Of a DNA stretch of 64,000 nucleotides, positions 11,184 to 23,200 are shown piece after piece. Location of the stretch: positions 12,495,399 through 12,559,398 of the forward strand of contig CM059977.1 of assembly GCA_030490835.1 (NCBI GenBank), written 5' to 3'. The notes beneath the pieces are model-generated. The model was not told the DNA's origin. It saw nothing but the letters and a program-made list of their open reading frames with translations, and ran no database searches. This stretch comes from Annona cherimola. Its lineage: Eukaryota; Streptophyta; Magnoliopsida; Magnoliales; Annonaceae. Each line of letters opens with the position of its first letter. Positions within the stretch are counted from its first letter, which is position 1. The position numbers and the translations under genes were made by a program.

Positions 11184-12660
11184 TAGGGGTGAAACTTGGT
11201 ACCAGGTCGGTCCGAACCCGCCCGACCCGTAGAAACCCGAAACCAAAAATGAGTTTTATTTTTAAGATTTTTTTCCAAATAGACCCGGTTTCAACCCGAC
11301 CCGTAGAAACCCGAAACCAAAACCGGGTTCACACCAGCCCGGTACCAAAACCCGACCTAGTCCGAACCCGGTGTAATTTATATATTTTTTTTATAAATTA
11401 TACATTTTTTTGTAATATTCATATATAGGTGGTTAAATTTTTTTTGATTGGAGGATATTTTACATCATATCTCAATTCATATTACATTCAAACCCTCAGA
11501 CAATTCTAACAAGCTTATAATGGAAGACGACAACAAGCTTCCATAATCAAGTCGGGAGACCACTAGCTCCCATCCAAGTATAAAGGGGAACCACACATGC
11601 CCCCACCCCAAATATGGTTCAGAATCCCACATGGGATTCGAACCAGCACCGGCTGCGAACGGAAATCCCGTTCCGCAGCCGATGACCAGACGAGCACAGC
11701 TCGTCTGGCAATATATAGGTGGTTAATTGATTTAATATATATCAGTCAAATGGTTTAATTTAAGTGATTAATTGATTTAAATTGTTTAAATTAATGAATA
11801 ACTATGATTTAATGATTTATAACATATAGTTAATATGGATATTTAAAAAAAATTAAAAAAATATATGAGGGGTAGCCGCACGTGTAAGAACTTGACATTC
11901 GAAATACAAATGGAAATCAAGAGAGAAATTACTTGGAAGTCTTCGAATAGTTTTTAAATTTTTTTGAAAACTTTGGAGACATGAACTCATTTGAATTTTG
12001 AATTTATTTAAAAGTGGATGTAAACTTATTTAAACTTGAGATTTGTTTATTCGTCATTTTAAATTTGGATTGCACTTAAATTAGATTGGAATGTTGAACC
12101 ATTATGCTTAGTGTATTTAGATTTAGTTGCTTTGAATAACTGTTATGTGGATTATGTTTGAATTTGAGTTGGTATGATAAATCTATTTCATATTATACTT
12201 TCTGTTAGTATGAGAAATCTGTTAGTTTGAATTTTAGATTGTAGTATAAATTTGATTTATATTTTAAGTTTATTGGGATGACAAGTGGTCAATTTCTATT
12301 TTAGCAATTTGTATGATAAATATTCAGTTTGAATTCAATTTCAACAATTTGTATGATAATGTTTAGTTTCAACTACAATAGTTGGTATGATATGTTTATT
12401 TTTTATTTGCTACACTTGAGTCATTTCCATTAGCTATTTGCTACACTTGACTTCATAAACACAGGTATGTATATTCCAATAATTTTCTTTTAGATTACAA
12501 TTAAATTAGAAAAAAATAGTTTATTGGTAACCCGAATTCTAACCCGAAACTAAACCAAAACCAATGCGAACCCGGTTTGAACCCGGTCCAAACCCGGATT
12601 AAATTCTTAGGGTTTGGGTTCACTCTAACCCGGTATAACCCGACTCGAGTTGCACCCCTA
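11184..12660 (+). mobile_element. Non-autonomous hAT element hAT-1 (1,477 bp) with nested SINE
   Basis: Terminal inverted repeats TAGGGGTGAAACTTGGTACC (left) and TAGGGGTGCAACTCGAGTCG (right, reverse complement) are flanked by a perfect 8-bp target duplication TCTTTATT (11176-11183 and 12661-12668), the hAT hallmark. Both ends are rich in GAACCCG-type words; the interior is AT-rich and encodes no transposase. A second, inverted copy occupies 38883-41612 and shares the interior (for example 11740-12480 against 40660-41390), so the pair is one family. The SINE at 11437-11710 is absent from the other copy. Confidence 0.88.
11437..11710 (-). mobile_element. SINE (274 bp) inserted in hAT-1, minus strand
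   Basis: It is flanked by a perfect 16-bp target duplication ATATATAGGTGGTTAA (11421-11436 and 11711-11726). On the minus strand it starts with a tRNA-like head, has a B box GGTTCGAATCCC (complement at about 11636-11650) and ends in an A-run just before the duplication. The empty site is preserved in the related hAT copy near 41420, where the sequence runs on without the insert. This fixes the boundaries and shows that the SINE came after the hAT family diverged. Confidence 0.85.
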
Positions 12661-12668
12661 TCTTTATT

Positions 12669-12934
12669 ATAATATTTTATAAATGTGTAATAATATTTCA
12701 GATTATCATTTTCTCGACAGCGTAGACCTTATAACGGCACCATTTGGTTCAAAGCTATTCAATAGCAAGACACTAATAGTAAGATCTGTACAAAAAATGC
12801 AACAACATGAAATGGATGGTAGTCGGGATATGTGAGAAGGGCAGTGTATGAAGGGAGCAGCGGTGTGTAATAAGATAGTTGGGATGATCGGTGGGCTTGG
12901 AGCTTATAAATAGGCCCATAGCCTAAAATGCTAC
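12669..12934. other. Intergenic, nothing recognised
   Basis: Short AT-rich spacer between hAT-1 and the family B repeats. No supported gene. Confidence 0.3.
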
Positions 12935-13445
12935 TGATTTTTAAAAATAGAAAATAAATATCTAAAATACTCAAAAAATGGTAAAAATTGATACACATGT
13001 TAAATATATTTAGATTAACAATTGTATTTTCAAAAAAATAAAAAATGAGTTAAATGTACCCGAGTGAGGCTAAGTGTACCCGGGTGAATTTATCCTTAAC
13101 CCTTTTAACTTTGGACCTAAGTTGCATGCGCCCGGGAGCATGCAGTGTTGCATGCTCCCGGGCGCATACACCTTTTTTTTTGAAAATTTTTTCATAAAAT
13201 TGTTAGCCCAAGTGTATTTAACATATGTATCAATGTTTACCATTTTTGGACATTTTTAGATATTTATTTATGATTTTTGAAAATCAGTGGCATTCACTAA
13301 TTTTCAAAAATCAAAAATAAATATTTAAAATATTCCAAAAATGGTAAAAATTTATACACAGATTAAATACACTTGGTCTAACAAGTTTATGAAAAAATTT
13401 AAAATAAAAATAAAAATAATAGGTGTATGTTGCATGCTTCCGAGA
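12935..13445. mobile_element. Family B MITE pair with GC-rich palindromic centre
   Basis: A half copy (12935-13060) abuts a full foldback (about 13160-13415; arms TTAGCCCAAGTGTATTTAACAT and inverse). Near 13115-13165 an inverted repeat GCATGCGCCCGGGAGCATGC / GCATGCTCCCGGGCGCATAC forms a GC-rich hairpin, and GTACCCGGGTGAA-type words mark the ends of this family here and near 4495. No coding capacity. Confidence 0.5.
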
Positions 13446-16194
13446 GCATAAGATCAGAATCTTTTAACTTTTGGGAATTCTAAGTAGTTTAGATGGTGTA
13501 GAAAGTCAGTATTAGAAGACGGATATTATAATGGAGCACAGATCGTCTGAGAGTGAGTCGGTGTTTATAGTTGAGATTTTGCAATTGATTTGTAAATCAA
13601 TTGCTATCATTAGATTGTAATTCACAATTGATTTTAATAAAGTCATTGTCTTCTGCAATTTGGATTGTCGGTTTGGATCTATTAATTTAAGATTGCTAGT
13701 TTTCTTTGGTTTTTGGTTCAAGCTCAAAGTCATTACATATATTTGGAAAAATGATGAGGAGCTGTTTAGAAACAGATAATCACCTATTTACCTTGATAAA
13801 TATCGGCTAGATTGAATTGGCTTGATAACAACAAAACTCTTAAGTATATTTCTTAAAATTTTAATCGGAATCGAATGTCGGCTTTGTTTCTAAAACTTCA
13901 GTCCAACTCCCATCAGATCTAATTGTCAAAATTCAGGTTTGATTTGAATTAACAATTAGGAGTGGTGTTTAATAGAACGTTTTGTAAGAGTGAATTATCT
14001 TCATCATTCATAAACGAGTAATTATCAAATTTAATTAAATGACGTTACTGTCAGAACATATTAGACATCAATTACAAGTTTCTGATGTCTGAGATTCAAA
14101 TAAGATAAACATCAATATATTTATTTAGGTACTCACATTTTATATGATATCATGACAAAACTAGTTGGGCTTGTTTAGGCTGCTTCTAACGCAATTTACG
14201 CCGGAAAGTTCACATGATGCAAGCTGTTAAGTGTTGCAGAAAACGAACTTACAGGAATTTTGGTTCCCCATTTGTGAAGAATACAGGCCCTTGGTTTTCA
14301 TGGTTAGAAGAGGTGGGTTTTTTTTAAAATTTTTTTTATCCAGCCCTTGTTTGTAAAAATAAGCAGATGGCGAAACCATTCCCATTTCCCAACCTACTTT
14401 TATTTTTCTTCCATGCAACCGAAAGTGCTTCCATGCCTCTGAAGCCAAAGTGCTCTTGAGTTATAGAATATTGTATTTTCCATTCGTGATTACACACTGA
14501 TCCAGAGATTTAAGTTTAAGAGGCACAAATTCTTCCTGAGTTGAATGAATTTTATACCAAGCCAAGTTCTTTAATTTTAATTCTTTCAAGGTTTTGATTG
14601 ATTGATTTATTTTTATTAACATAAAACCAAAGGTTTATTAAGGTTTCGAACAAGCATGCAATTTGAAAAAACTGTATCCGCTTTTAAGTTATTCCAATGT
14701 TATAGCGATGCATGAGTCTTTCATGTTCTTAAGGAATTAAATACGTTGTGGTAAATATTATGGCCAATTTTGGAATCATCAGGCGGTTATAGTAAACCCA
14801 AACAAAAAGCCTTCATTGAGATTTCAGTGGAGCCGCCTACATTGAATGAAAACCATTTTTTTTTATTATAAAACTATTATCTCTATTCTCTAAGTTGTGA
14901 ATTGTGAGGAATGAGATGCTTAGTGAGCTATAGATTTTCGTTATTGTTTTTCATCAAAAAAAAAATTTTGGGGTTGTTTTCTCGTTTTTGGGCCTTCTTG
15001 TTTAATGGTGCCTCTATCAAGTTGGTTGTACAGACTGCGGAGTAATGTTCTTGATAGGCCATTTCAAAAGGCAGGTACCTTTAGCTTTGTTATTTTAGCA
15101 TGAAGGTTTTGTATTGCTGTTAATCTGAGTTGATTTACTCTGAGGTCATATATTGTTATACAATTGGCTTTTTTGGTTGGATGGATAAAAAAAGATCAAA
15201 TATTCATGTTTATAATTTTTTGTATCTTTGCCAAAAAACGATTACTTCGAAAACTTCGGTATGATATACATTTATTTACAAAATTTAATAATTACATATT
15301 CAGTCTAAAATGATTATGAATTTTTAAACTGTCCAAGTTTTCGGTTAAATAATTTGCATGGAAATATGGCCCTTCTTTTAATACATGCCCAACTACACGT
15401 CTAGACTTTATTCATTTCTTATGATAAATTCATCCAAACACAGCCTTTTCTAGAAAAAAATACCCGTACGGCCATATTGTCGTGCGAATTAATTACTATG
15501 GCCGGGTATTTGGTGCAGCAGTGTACGTTTGGGCCCAGCAAGTAAAAGGCCAGACCCTATCCCAATTAAGCTCATAAAGGCCGAGATTAGTTGATGGGCT
15601 ACCGATGTTTCCAGGGAATTCGGGCTGTATTCTTTTTTTTTATGTAAACATCATATACATTCAGTGGACTACTCCACTAATAATTATAAAATTTAAAATT
15701 TTTTATCGGAAAGTTAGCATCATGTGGTCCACTCTTTGTAAAAGTTTTAAAAAAAAGTGACACCTGTAATTTTTTACTTTTACATCTTCCCAAACGGACT
15801 TTTTGTTATAAAATTTTTCCATTTTTACTGTATGTTTTCTAATATGATTTAATATCTTAGCTATTTATTATTTTTCTTTATATTTTTATGATTTAATGTC
15901 TTAACCATTTAATTATTTTACTTTTTATCATTATCACATCTATATTTTAATTATTCTGAATACTTTTATATAACTATCCAATTTGTTTTTTAAAACCTTA
16001 ATCATTTTCTTCGTATATCACATTACTCACTTTCATCATCGAATTTTTCTTGCGAAACATAGCAGTAGTAAAGTATTATTTTTATTGAATTATCTATGTT
16101 GAATGACCAAGTAACTATGCGCCCCCTACTCTACTTAACCCTAAATTTGTTGAATCCGGATCTTTTCACAGCAATTTCAGATCGGTCCAAAATT
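13446..16194. other. Intergenic region without recognised genes
   Basis: AT-rich sequence with short open frames only. 15790-16070 holds a decayed Tourist-like tract. I see no exon with splice sites, no LTR pair and no RNA gene. Confidence 0.4.
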
Positions 16195-16485
16195 ATATTT
16201 TTTAATTTTTTAAATTTTTTTTATAAACACGTTAATCTAGTTGTATTTAATTTATAAAACAAATTTTACCATTTTGGATATGTGTAAATATTTATTTTAA
16301 AATTTTAAAAACAGAGGTATTTAAGTGATTTTAAATTATTTAAAATCATTTAAAATCACTTAAATACCTCTGCTTTTTAAAATTCAAAATAAATATTTAC
16401 ACATATTTAAAAATGGTAAAACTTAGTTGTAGATTAAATACAACTAGATTAATATGTTTATAAAAAAAATTAAAAAAATATGTCA
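16195..16485. mobile_element. Near-perfect foldback MITE, family B (copy 4, ~290 bp)
   Basis: Almost the whole element is one inverted repeat with its turning point near 16340. Left arm words ATAAACACGTTAATCTAGTTG, ATTTTACCATTTTGGATATG and CAGAGGTATTTAAGTGATTT have close reverse complements on the right. A transcript would fold into one long hairpin of about 140 bp per arm, which could feed small-RNA processing. No protein is encoded. Confidence 0.75.
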
Positions 16486-16540
16486 CAGGGCAAATTTGTT
16501 TGTTTGCTGGAAGCTCTGCTAACGCTCCTCGAGGCATTAA

Positions 16541-16820
16541 GGGTGTGTTTGGGAATGAGTAAAATTTTTGATGAAAAATTGTAGAGAATAGAAATTGTCA
16601 AATGATATGATATGATAGGGGTAATGATGAAGAATAAATAATATAAAGTTAAAATAAATAGGTTAGTTGCGTTGGTAGTTGTGTAGAAATGATTGAAAAG
16701 TAGTGTGGTAGTATAGAAAATTGTGAAAAAATAATTAAAAAATAGGATAATTATGGAGAATGAAAAATTTAGATTGAAAAGTTTTAACTTGACAACTTTT
16801 CCTTAAAAACAAACGGACCC
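16541..16820 (+). mobile_element. Tourist-like (PIF/Harbinger) MITE, 280 bp
   Basis: Ends GGGTGTGTTTGG and CAAACGGACCC form short inverted repeats flanked by the 3-bp duplication TAA (16538-16540, 16821-16823). The interior is AT-rich and non-coding. Related but decayed sequences are seen at 60076-60349 (inverted) and about 54285-54520. Confidence 0.7.
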
Positions 16821-17210
16821 TAAAACGGTTGGGAGCGCTGCAGTTGAAGAGGTCCAACGCGGCACATGCGTGGAGTCCGGGCAGCATACGTCGGCTCCGT
16901 CAACTGACGGACCGAACATTCCGCGTACACCCGACGCCAAAGTGCAAGAACTCTGCAGTTGCTACACTGAGCCATGACAGGATTACCAAATTACCCCCTC
17001 TCCGCCCTCTCTCTGGGCCGTGATACGATGCTAGGTTTTGCTTTCTAAATTCGGAATTTAACCCTCGTCATGTGAATGTCCAGACCGATTTCTACGTTCC
17101 ATGTCGATTCGAACCCATTCTCTTTCGGGGCAACTTCGTGCTGGATTCCAGAATTCTTCCGATTCAGGTGCCAGCTTAGGATCGACGGTTAGGTGGGTTC
17201 TCTACAGATA

Positions 17211-20200
17211 ATGCAGAATTGTGGGACGGAAGACCAGGAAAAGATCGCTGCGAAGTAAGGATCTAAGAATTTCATTTTTCATTTGTTTTCGGCGTAATTT
17301 TTTGGCATCAATCTAGAATTATTCTGTCCTGTTCGTGAAATGGTTGTTTAGATGGTTATGATGTTGATGTTAGTAGTTTGGTGGCTTGCAATTCATTCGA
17401 GTGGTTTAAATGGAGGTCTGGTGGTTAATCCATTGTAAATGGATTGTATATTTTAAGTCATTTAGATATTATCTTATTAGAGAGTCGCTTGTTAAAATTT
17501 ATGGTTGTGGATGTCGACTGGGGGCAGTCGAATAATCTGCTTAATGGAATTTGAGCGGCGGTGCGATTAGTTTTGGCAGGTTTGTGAGTCTGGTGTATAG
17601 GAGCAGGATCTAGATTTGTGAGTATGGTAGCAGCTGGAACATGTGATGTACTGCTCCATTCACTCATAGAGAGGGTGGCATGTATTTGATAGAAGGAAAA
17701 GCAGATGGTATGGAATGATCGGGTGTGATATACATTTCTCAGAAAGGCGTGGCTGGTCTCTGGACTCTGGAGCTTTTTACTCTTTTTCCCCCCAAATTGA
17801 TTGGTTTGTCCTTGACTAGTGGCTGGGTGAACCAGCAACAGACTGGTGTTTTGGCATAAGCACTCCAAATTCCCCCATCCATCAGTGATATGAATCATCT
17901 TGGCTTTTCTGTTTGGAAAGTTGGTGACATAATTTGATTCTGGTTTTTTAAAGGAACGTAAACGAAAATTGACCATGAGTGCATGCCCTGTTAATGGTAT
18001 TTGCCTGTACATTAGAATCATGGTTAGTCAGACTGTATTTCACACTCCACATGCTTTATTAGGTGGTTTAGCTGTAAGTAAATTTGTGGTAAAGTAGAAC
18101 TGATGTTTCCATTGATTTTGAACACTAGGATTGTTACTTAATACTGGATAATGCAAAGGCTTTAGAGGGCAAGAGAGGTTTTTGGATAATTCTGTTTTTG
18201 AGTAGATGACGTTTTGCAAATTGGACCTCAGCATGAGTATGGAGTGATTATTTGAGTCTATTTGCCCATTGCAAATTTATTAGTTGTGGGTTTTGAATGA
18301 GGATTTGGAGACTGAAGGTCTGTTACTGTGGAAGAATTAAGGATAGAATAATGTTGTTATATAGCAATTTTTTTTTCAAGAAGGCCTGACAGAATGTCTC
18401 TAGTGATTATTTAAAAAGACTTTAAGGGTGCATAACTCATTCCACAAATAGCGTAAGATGGAGGGGAATGGAGTAATAGAAGCATTCAGCTGACTCGGGT
18501 CGGATTGAGGAAAGCCTAGATGAAGGGTGTCTTGCTTCTTAGAATGTCTGTTTGTTGTTGGGTGACATACTTTCTCTTTAGAAATTACATGAAACAGGTA
18601 TCTTAATCAAAGATAGTGTTAAGTTTTATTAAGAGCTTTTGGGAGGTACTTCTTGTGGATAGTTCTCCAACACTGTTTAAAAGATGAAGAAATTTTTTAG
18701 TATAAGTAGGTTTGAATTTATTTCTTAATGTTATTTGGCTGGCTTTCAGTGATAGCGATGACTTGGTGGCTCTGGCAAGCGTTGGGACTGGAGTTTGGTT
18801 GTTGTTTTCTACCGGACTGATGGTTTACAAGCTTACTCTCTTTTGCATCTTTCAGGAGCAACCCATCTATGGAGGACTCAACATTGATGACCGTTGAATT
18901 TCTTCGTGCCCGGTTGCTGTCTGAAAGATCTGTTTCGAGAACGGCAAGACAAAGAGCAGAACAGTTAGCTAAAAAGGTTGGTTAATTGATTTTTTGAATC
19001 TTCTATTTTTTTAAGTCACTTTTCAGAACTGAGTTTGGGCTTTCTTTCGGGGTTGTTTGGATAGAGCATCTTTAAGAAAATGACCAGGAAATGATGCCAG
19101 TTGGAAAGCAGATGATACCAGCCATATAATGGAAAAAATAAGGCTTTTTGACCTGTTTTTTCTTCTTCTTTATTTTCAGATTTAGAATTCATATTGGGCA
19201 TTTCAATGTTTGCTACCATTATTAAGAATGGTTTATATGAATTTATTTTTCAGCTTCCAGGTTATCTTCTTGCCTAAATTTTCTTCTGTGAATGACTTGT
19301 AGGACTTGTGGTCATCATAAGACATGGGGTTATCGCCATTTAAGCTTATCTCATTTAATTTAACTGGGGTCGGTTATATGATCCTATTCCTCAATCGTCA
19401 AAATTCATGTTAAAAGTTGTTCTAAAGGAGTGATTTGATGCTAGAATCTAGCACAATTTTCTCACCTCTGGAAGTGGGTGCATGGTGAGCAATGATTTAA
19501 CTTCCAAAAGGGATGCAATAATCTATTGCCTTGGTTGACTAGAACCAAGCATTTTTATTGAGTTTGATGAGTGTCCAAGGGGGGGAATCAAAGAATGTCC
19601 CAGCACCGTGCAACAGTTTTCAGGATGGGAAATACTGTACAGTGTTGAGCCTTATTTCTTTTCTTGTCTTTGGATCTTTGTTTTTAGAAGTTGTATATTG
19701 CAGTGATGAAATATCATTGAATTTTGGAATGCCCTTGATTTTGTTCAAGAAATTGACATTACCTTTGTTGGCAAGATAGGTATTGGAACTGGAGGAACAG
19801 ATAAAAGTTGTGACACTCCAAAGAAAGAAGGCTGAAAAGGCATTAGCAGAGGTTCTAGCAGTTTTAGATAGTCATGGTATCAACGAGCTTTCTGAGTGTT
19901 TTAGCTCAGACTCTGACCATGAAGGGGTTCTATATGAATCCAAAGAGAGTAATGGTTCTCTGAAAGAAGAGGACCATTCCATAACCTCAAAATCTGGATC
20001 AGAGATTGAAGTTTCACCCAATCAAGGCAGAATCTTATCTTGGAAACGAAGGAGCAACACTCCAAATTCCCTTAAGAAGAAGAATTTTGGTCAAGCTGGG
20101 CGGAGGCACAATGGTTTCATGTCTAATGGTGGATCTTCTCCAAAACACAGATCGGGCAAGTCATGCAGGCAGATAAAGCGGAGGGAGACAATGTCAGTTC

Positions 20201-23200
20201 ATGCACTTCTTTTGTTATGGGTATATTTTAGAAATTGTCAGGTCCTGATGCATCATGGTGGTTCTACAAGTGGTTCTGGTGCAGGATGTTTGTAAATACC
20301 TTCCGCAGGTTATAGAGGCTTCTTTATAAATGTAAGATACATCAGGGATCTGTAATATGAAGAACAATGCTAGCCTGTTCAACCATCAACTCTAGTTCTA
20401 CAGCAGAAAGAAATACTTGTTTCAAAAATTTTGTCCTCGATTCTCTTCCTTTTTTCTTTCTTTTTATTGGCCATCATTTTTAGAACTAGTTTTTGACTTA
20501 CAGGATGACAATGGTTGTTGTGGCTTGCATCCTTGTGGTTATGCAGCCGGCTGCTGATTTTATCTGTTAGAATAATAGAATGCCTTAGTTCCTTACTTTC
20601 CAATGAAGAATTTGATTATAGCCTGTAAGATTCATAGTTCTGAATCTTCATATTGAATGCTGTATTGGCTTTGAAAGTCTGTACAATGCAGTGTATCTAT
20701 ATTGGTATCAGGATTCAGCATCATAGGATCTGGTATTGGCCAGGTTGACAAAAAACTATTTTTACTCACGAGAATCATTAAAGATATCCAAAATGGAACT
20801 GACAGAGTTTTCTTGTTGTTTTCGGGGTTTACATGTAAATTTGATAGTGTATTGATGCATTCAATAAGAATGGTTAATTGACATTTGCCTGTATAATTGT
20901 GTAGGATATAGTAGGGTTCTTCCATAGTAGGGTAAGTGGAAGAACAGAAAAAATATATTTTCGTTTCAAAATGGAGGTACTTTTACGTTTATGTTTTCTC
21001 TCTGCTGATAAGCTTTGCCTGTATATACTGTCACTGATGCAGTCTCATTCAGCTAGGATAACAAAATGTTGGTTCTTTAACTTGGGATTTTGTTTTAATT
21101 TATCGATGCAATAAAAAAATAGGTGATGAAGCTTAGTGGTAAAAGAACTATATTTTTATGTCAAGATAATTCTTTACAAGCATTTTTTCAAAATACTTTT
21201 AACTGGTTCAAAATGGTTGGATCAGATGGACCAGACTGCAACCCAACGCTTGATTGGCTCGATCTCCAGTCTGGTTCTGAAAATGTTGTAGGTGACTAAA
21301 ATATGGTCAGTAGGGGACCTTTTGCATTCATCTATCCAACATTGCGCTCGTCTTACTAGTGGTCAGCCCATTGAATCTAGTGCAGTTTTGATGGAATATG
21401 CGCATCAAGACCTGTTGTTTTATTATTGTTTTTTTTTATTACCTTTTTATACGTTTATTCACTGTTAAGTATTTATAACATATTTTTCTCTCCAGGTCAA
21501 CAAGTGAGGATGGAACTGATGCTTCCTTCCCAGCCGATGCTCAGGAAGACGGACAAGCTACTGGATCTGGATCTGTTTCTAATCATTCTAAAAGCAGACC
21601 TGAGAATGAAATTGAAGATTCTAGTAGTAAGGGGGAGAATGCATCTTTGGAATTTCCAGACTCAAACTCTGTGGATGATCAAAGGAAAGAAAAGTGTGTT
21701 GGTCTTCATGTTAATGCTAACGACAGTGATAGAGATGCAGAGATGGAAAGAGCACTAAAAGAGCAAGCACAGCTCATAGATCAGTTTGAAGCAGAGGAAA
21801 ATGCTCAGAGAGAATGGGAAGAGAAGTTCCAAGAGAATAATGGTGTTATTTTGGTATGGATCATCACTTGGTACTTTGATTTGTCCTCTTTTCCTTACGT
21901 GTGCGCCCTTGCAGCATTTGCTTTTAAGATATTTGACATTTCTGTGGTCTTGCCTGTGTAATTCTTCTCTCTCTCTCTCTCTCTCTCTCTGACATATTGC
22001 CAACTATTTGAGTGTAGTATATAATACAATTCCCAAACATGCCATTGCTAGCTATGTACATCATTGGCAGCTCCACGGATGCCAGTACCAGGCCTGTTAA
22101 ATCACCATTTACCTCATAATTATGTAGACTGTTTAGGAAACAGACTGGGGTTTCTATTCAACATATGGTGTCATTTGCCTTTTCCTGTACACTAACCTTC
22201 TGAGTTGTCATGTCTAGGCTTCTCTATGGATCAGAGTATCTTAATTTATCTGTCATTGCCTATTTATGAAATGAAAATTTCTTGTTAACTTTACATCAGT
22301 AAAATTTATTTTTAAATATAATTTACGGGAGGAAAATGAAAATTTATCATTAATCAAATTGGGTTGAGTGGGATTGGACTCTGCACATTCTTAATTGATT
22401 CAAATTTCGATATGCATTTTTGGCATTGGTTGCATCCTAGTTGAATTCAGATTTGATCAGTTCTCTAAAAAATGGGCTCTACTTGATCCGTTGTTTTTGC
22501 CAATTACGTACAAATTCTGATTCTTCAAGAGTTTCAAATTCTTGAGGGGATGACATAACTTCTTCTTGAATCCCGTAAAAACAAATAAGTTGCTAAGAAT
22601 CCTGCTGCAGTCGTTAACAAACGTTGTTAATGAAAATAACAATTTATAGATGAAATCATGTTAGAAATCTTTTTTTTATTTTTTTTTTATTCTGGCCTTG
22701 ATGTAGGATGGGTAAAGAAGAAGATAGAAGAAAGAGGAAGGAACCTCTAAAGAGATGAGAAGTGAAGAAAAAAGGTAGAAAGAATAGAAGAATAATGGGA
22801 AGGATAAGAAAAGGGAGGTAGAAGGGAAAACCAGAGAAACACTTCTTTATAATTCTCAAAACTAATGCTCTTTAGAGCTTACAAGGGTGGTACTTATAGG
22901 AGAACATGCCACCTTATTTTAGCAACTTTTATTAAAGATCAAATCTTTTAGAAAAAGAAATTGTATATTTTAAGTAGACTTCTAGAAGAAGTAAACTTAA
23001 AATAGATACAAATGTATTCCAGACATATTCTAAGATATTCTAACAAATCCAAAAATAGAAATAAACATCCTAAAACAATCTAAACCCCAATTTGTGAAAA
23101 TATCTTCATGACCCGCATTATTCTCCCTGACTTGGAAAACACTCCTCCTCGAGTTTTGCAGTGAATTTTCTTCAACTTCGTTGAGAAGTAACAGTGTAAT

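Noticed and set aside
17458..18021. 187-codon open frame on the minus strand
   Set aside because: It lies in intron 1 of the golgin-like gene, has no recognisable domain or splice partner, and looks like chance.
19558..19779. Open frame directly upstream of exon 3 of the golgin-like gene
   Set aside because: It ends at the TAG that forms the exon 3 acceptor and is intronic; exon 2 joins exon 3 in phase without it.
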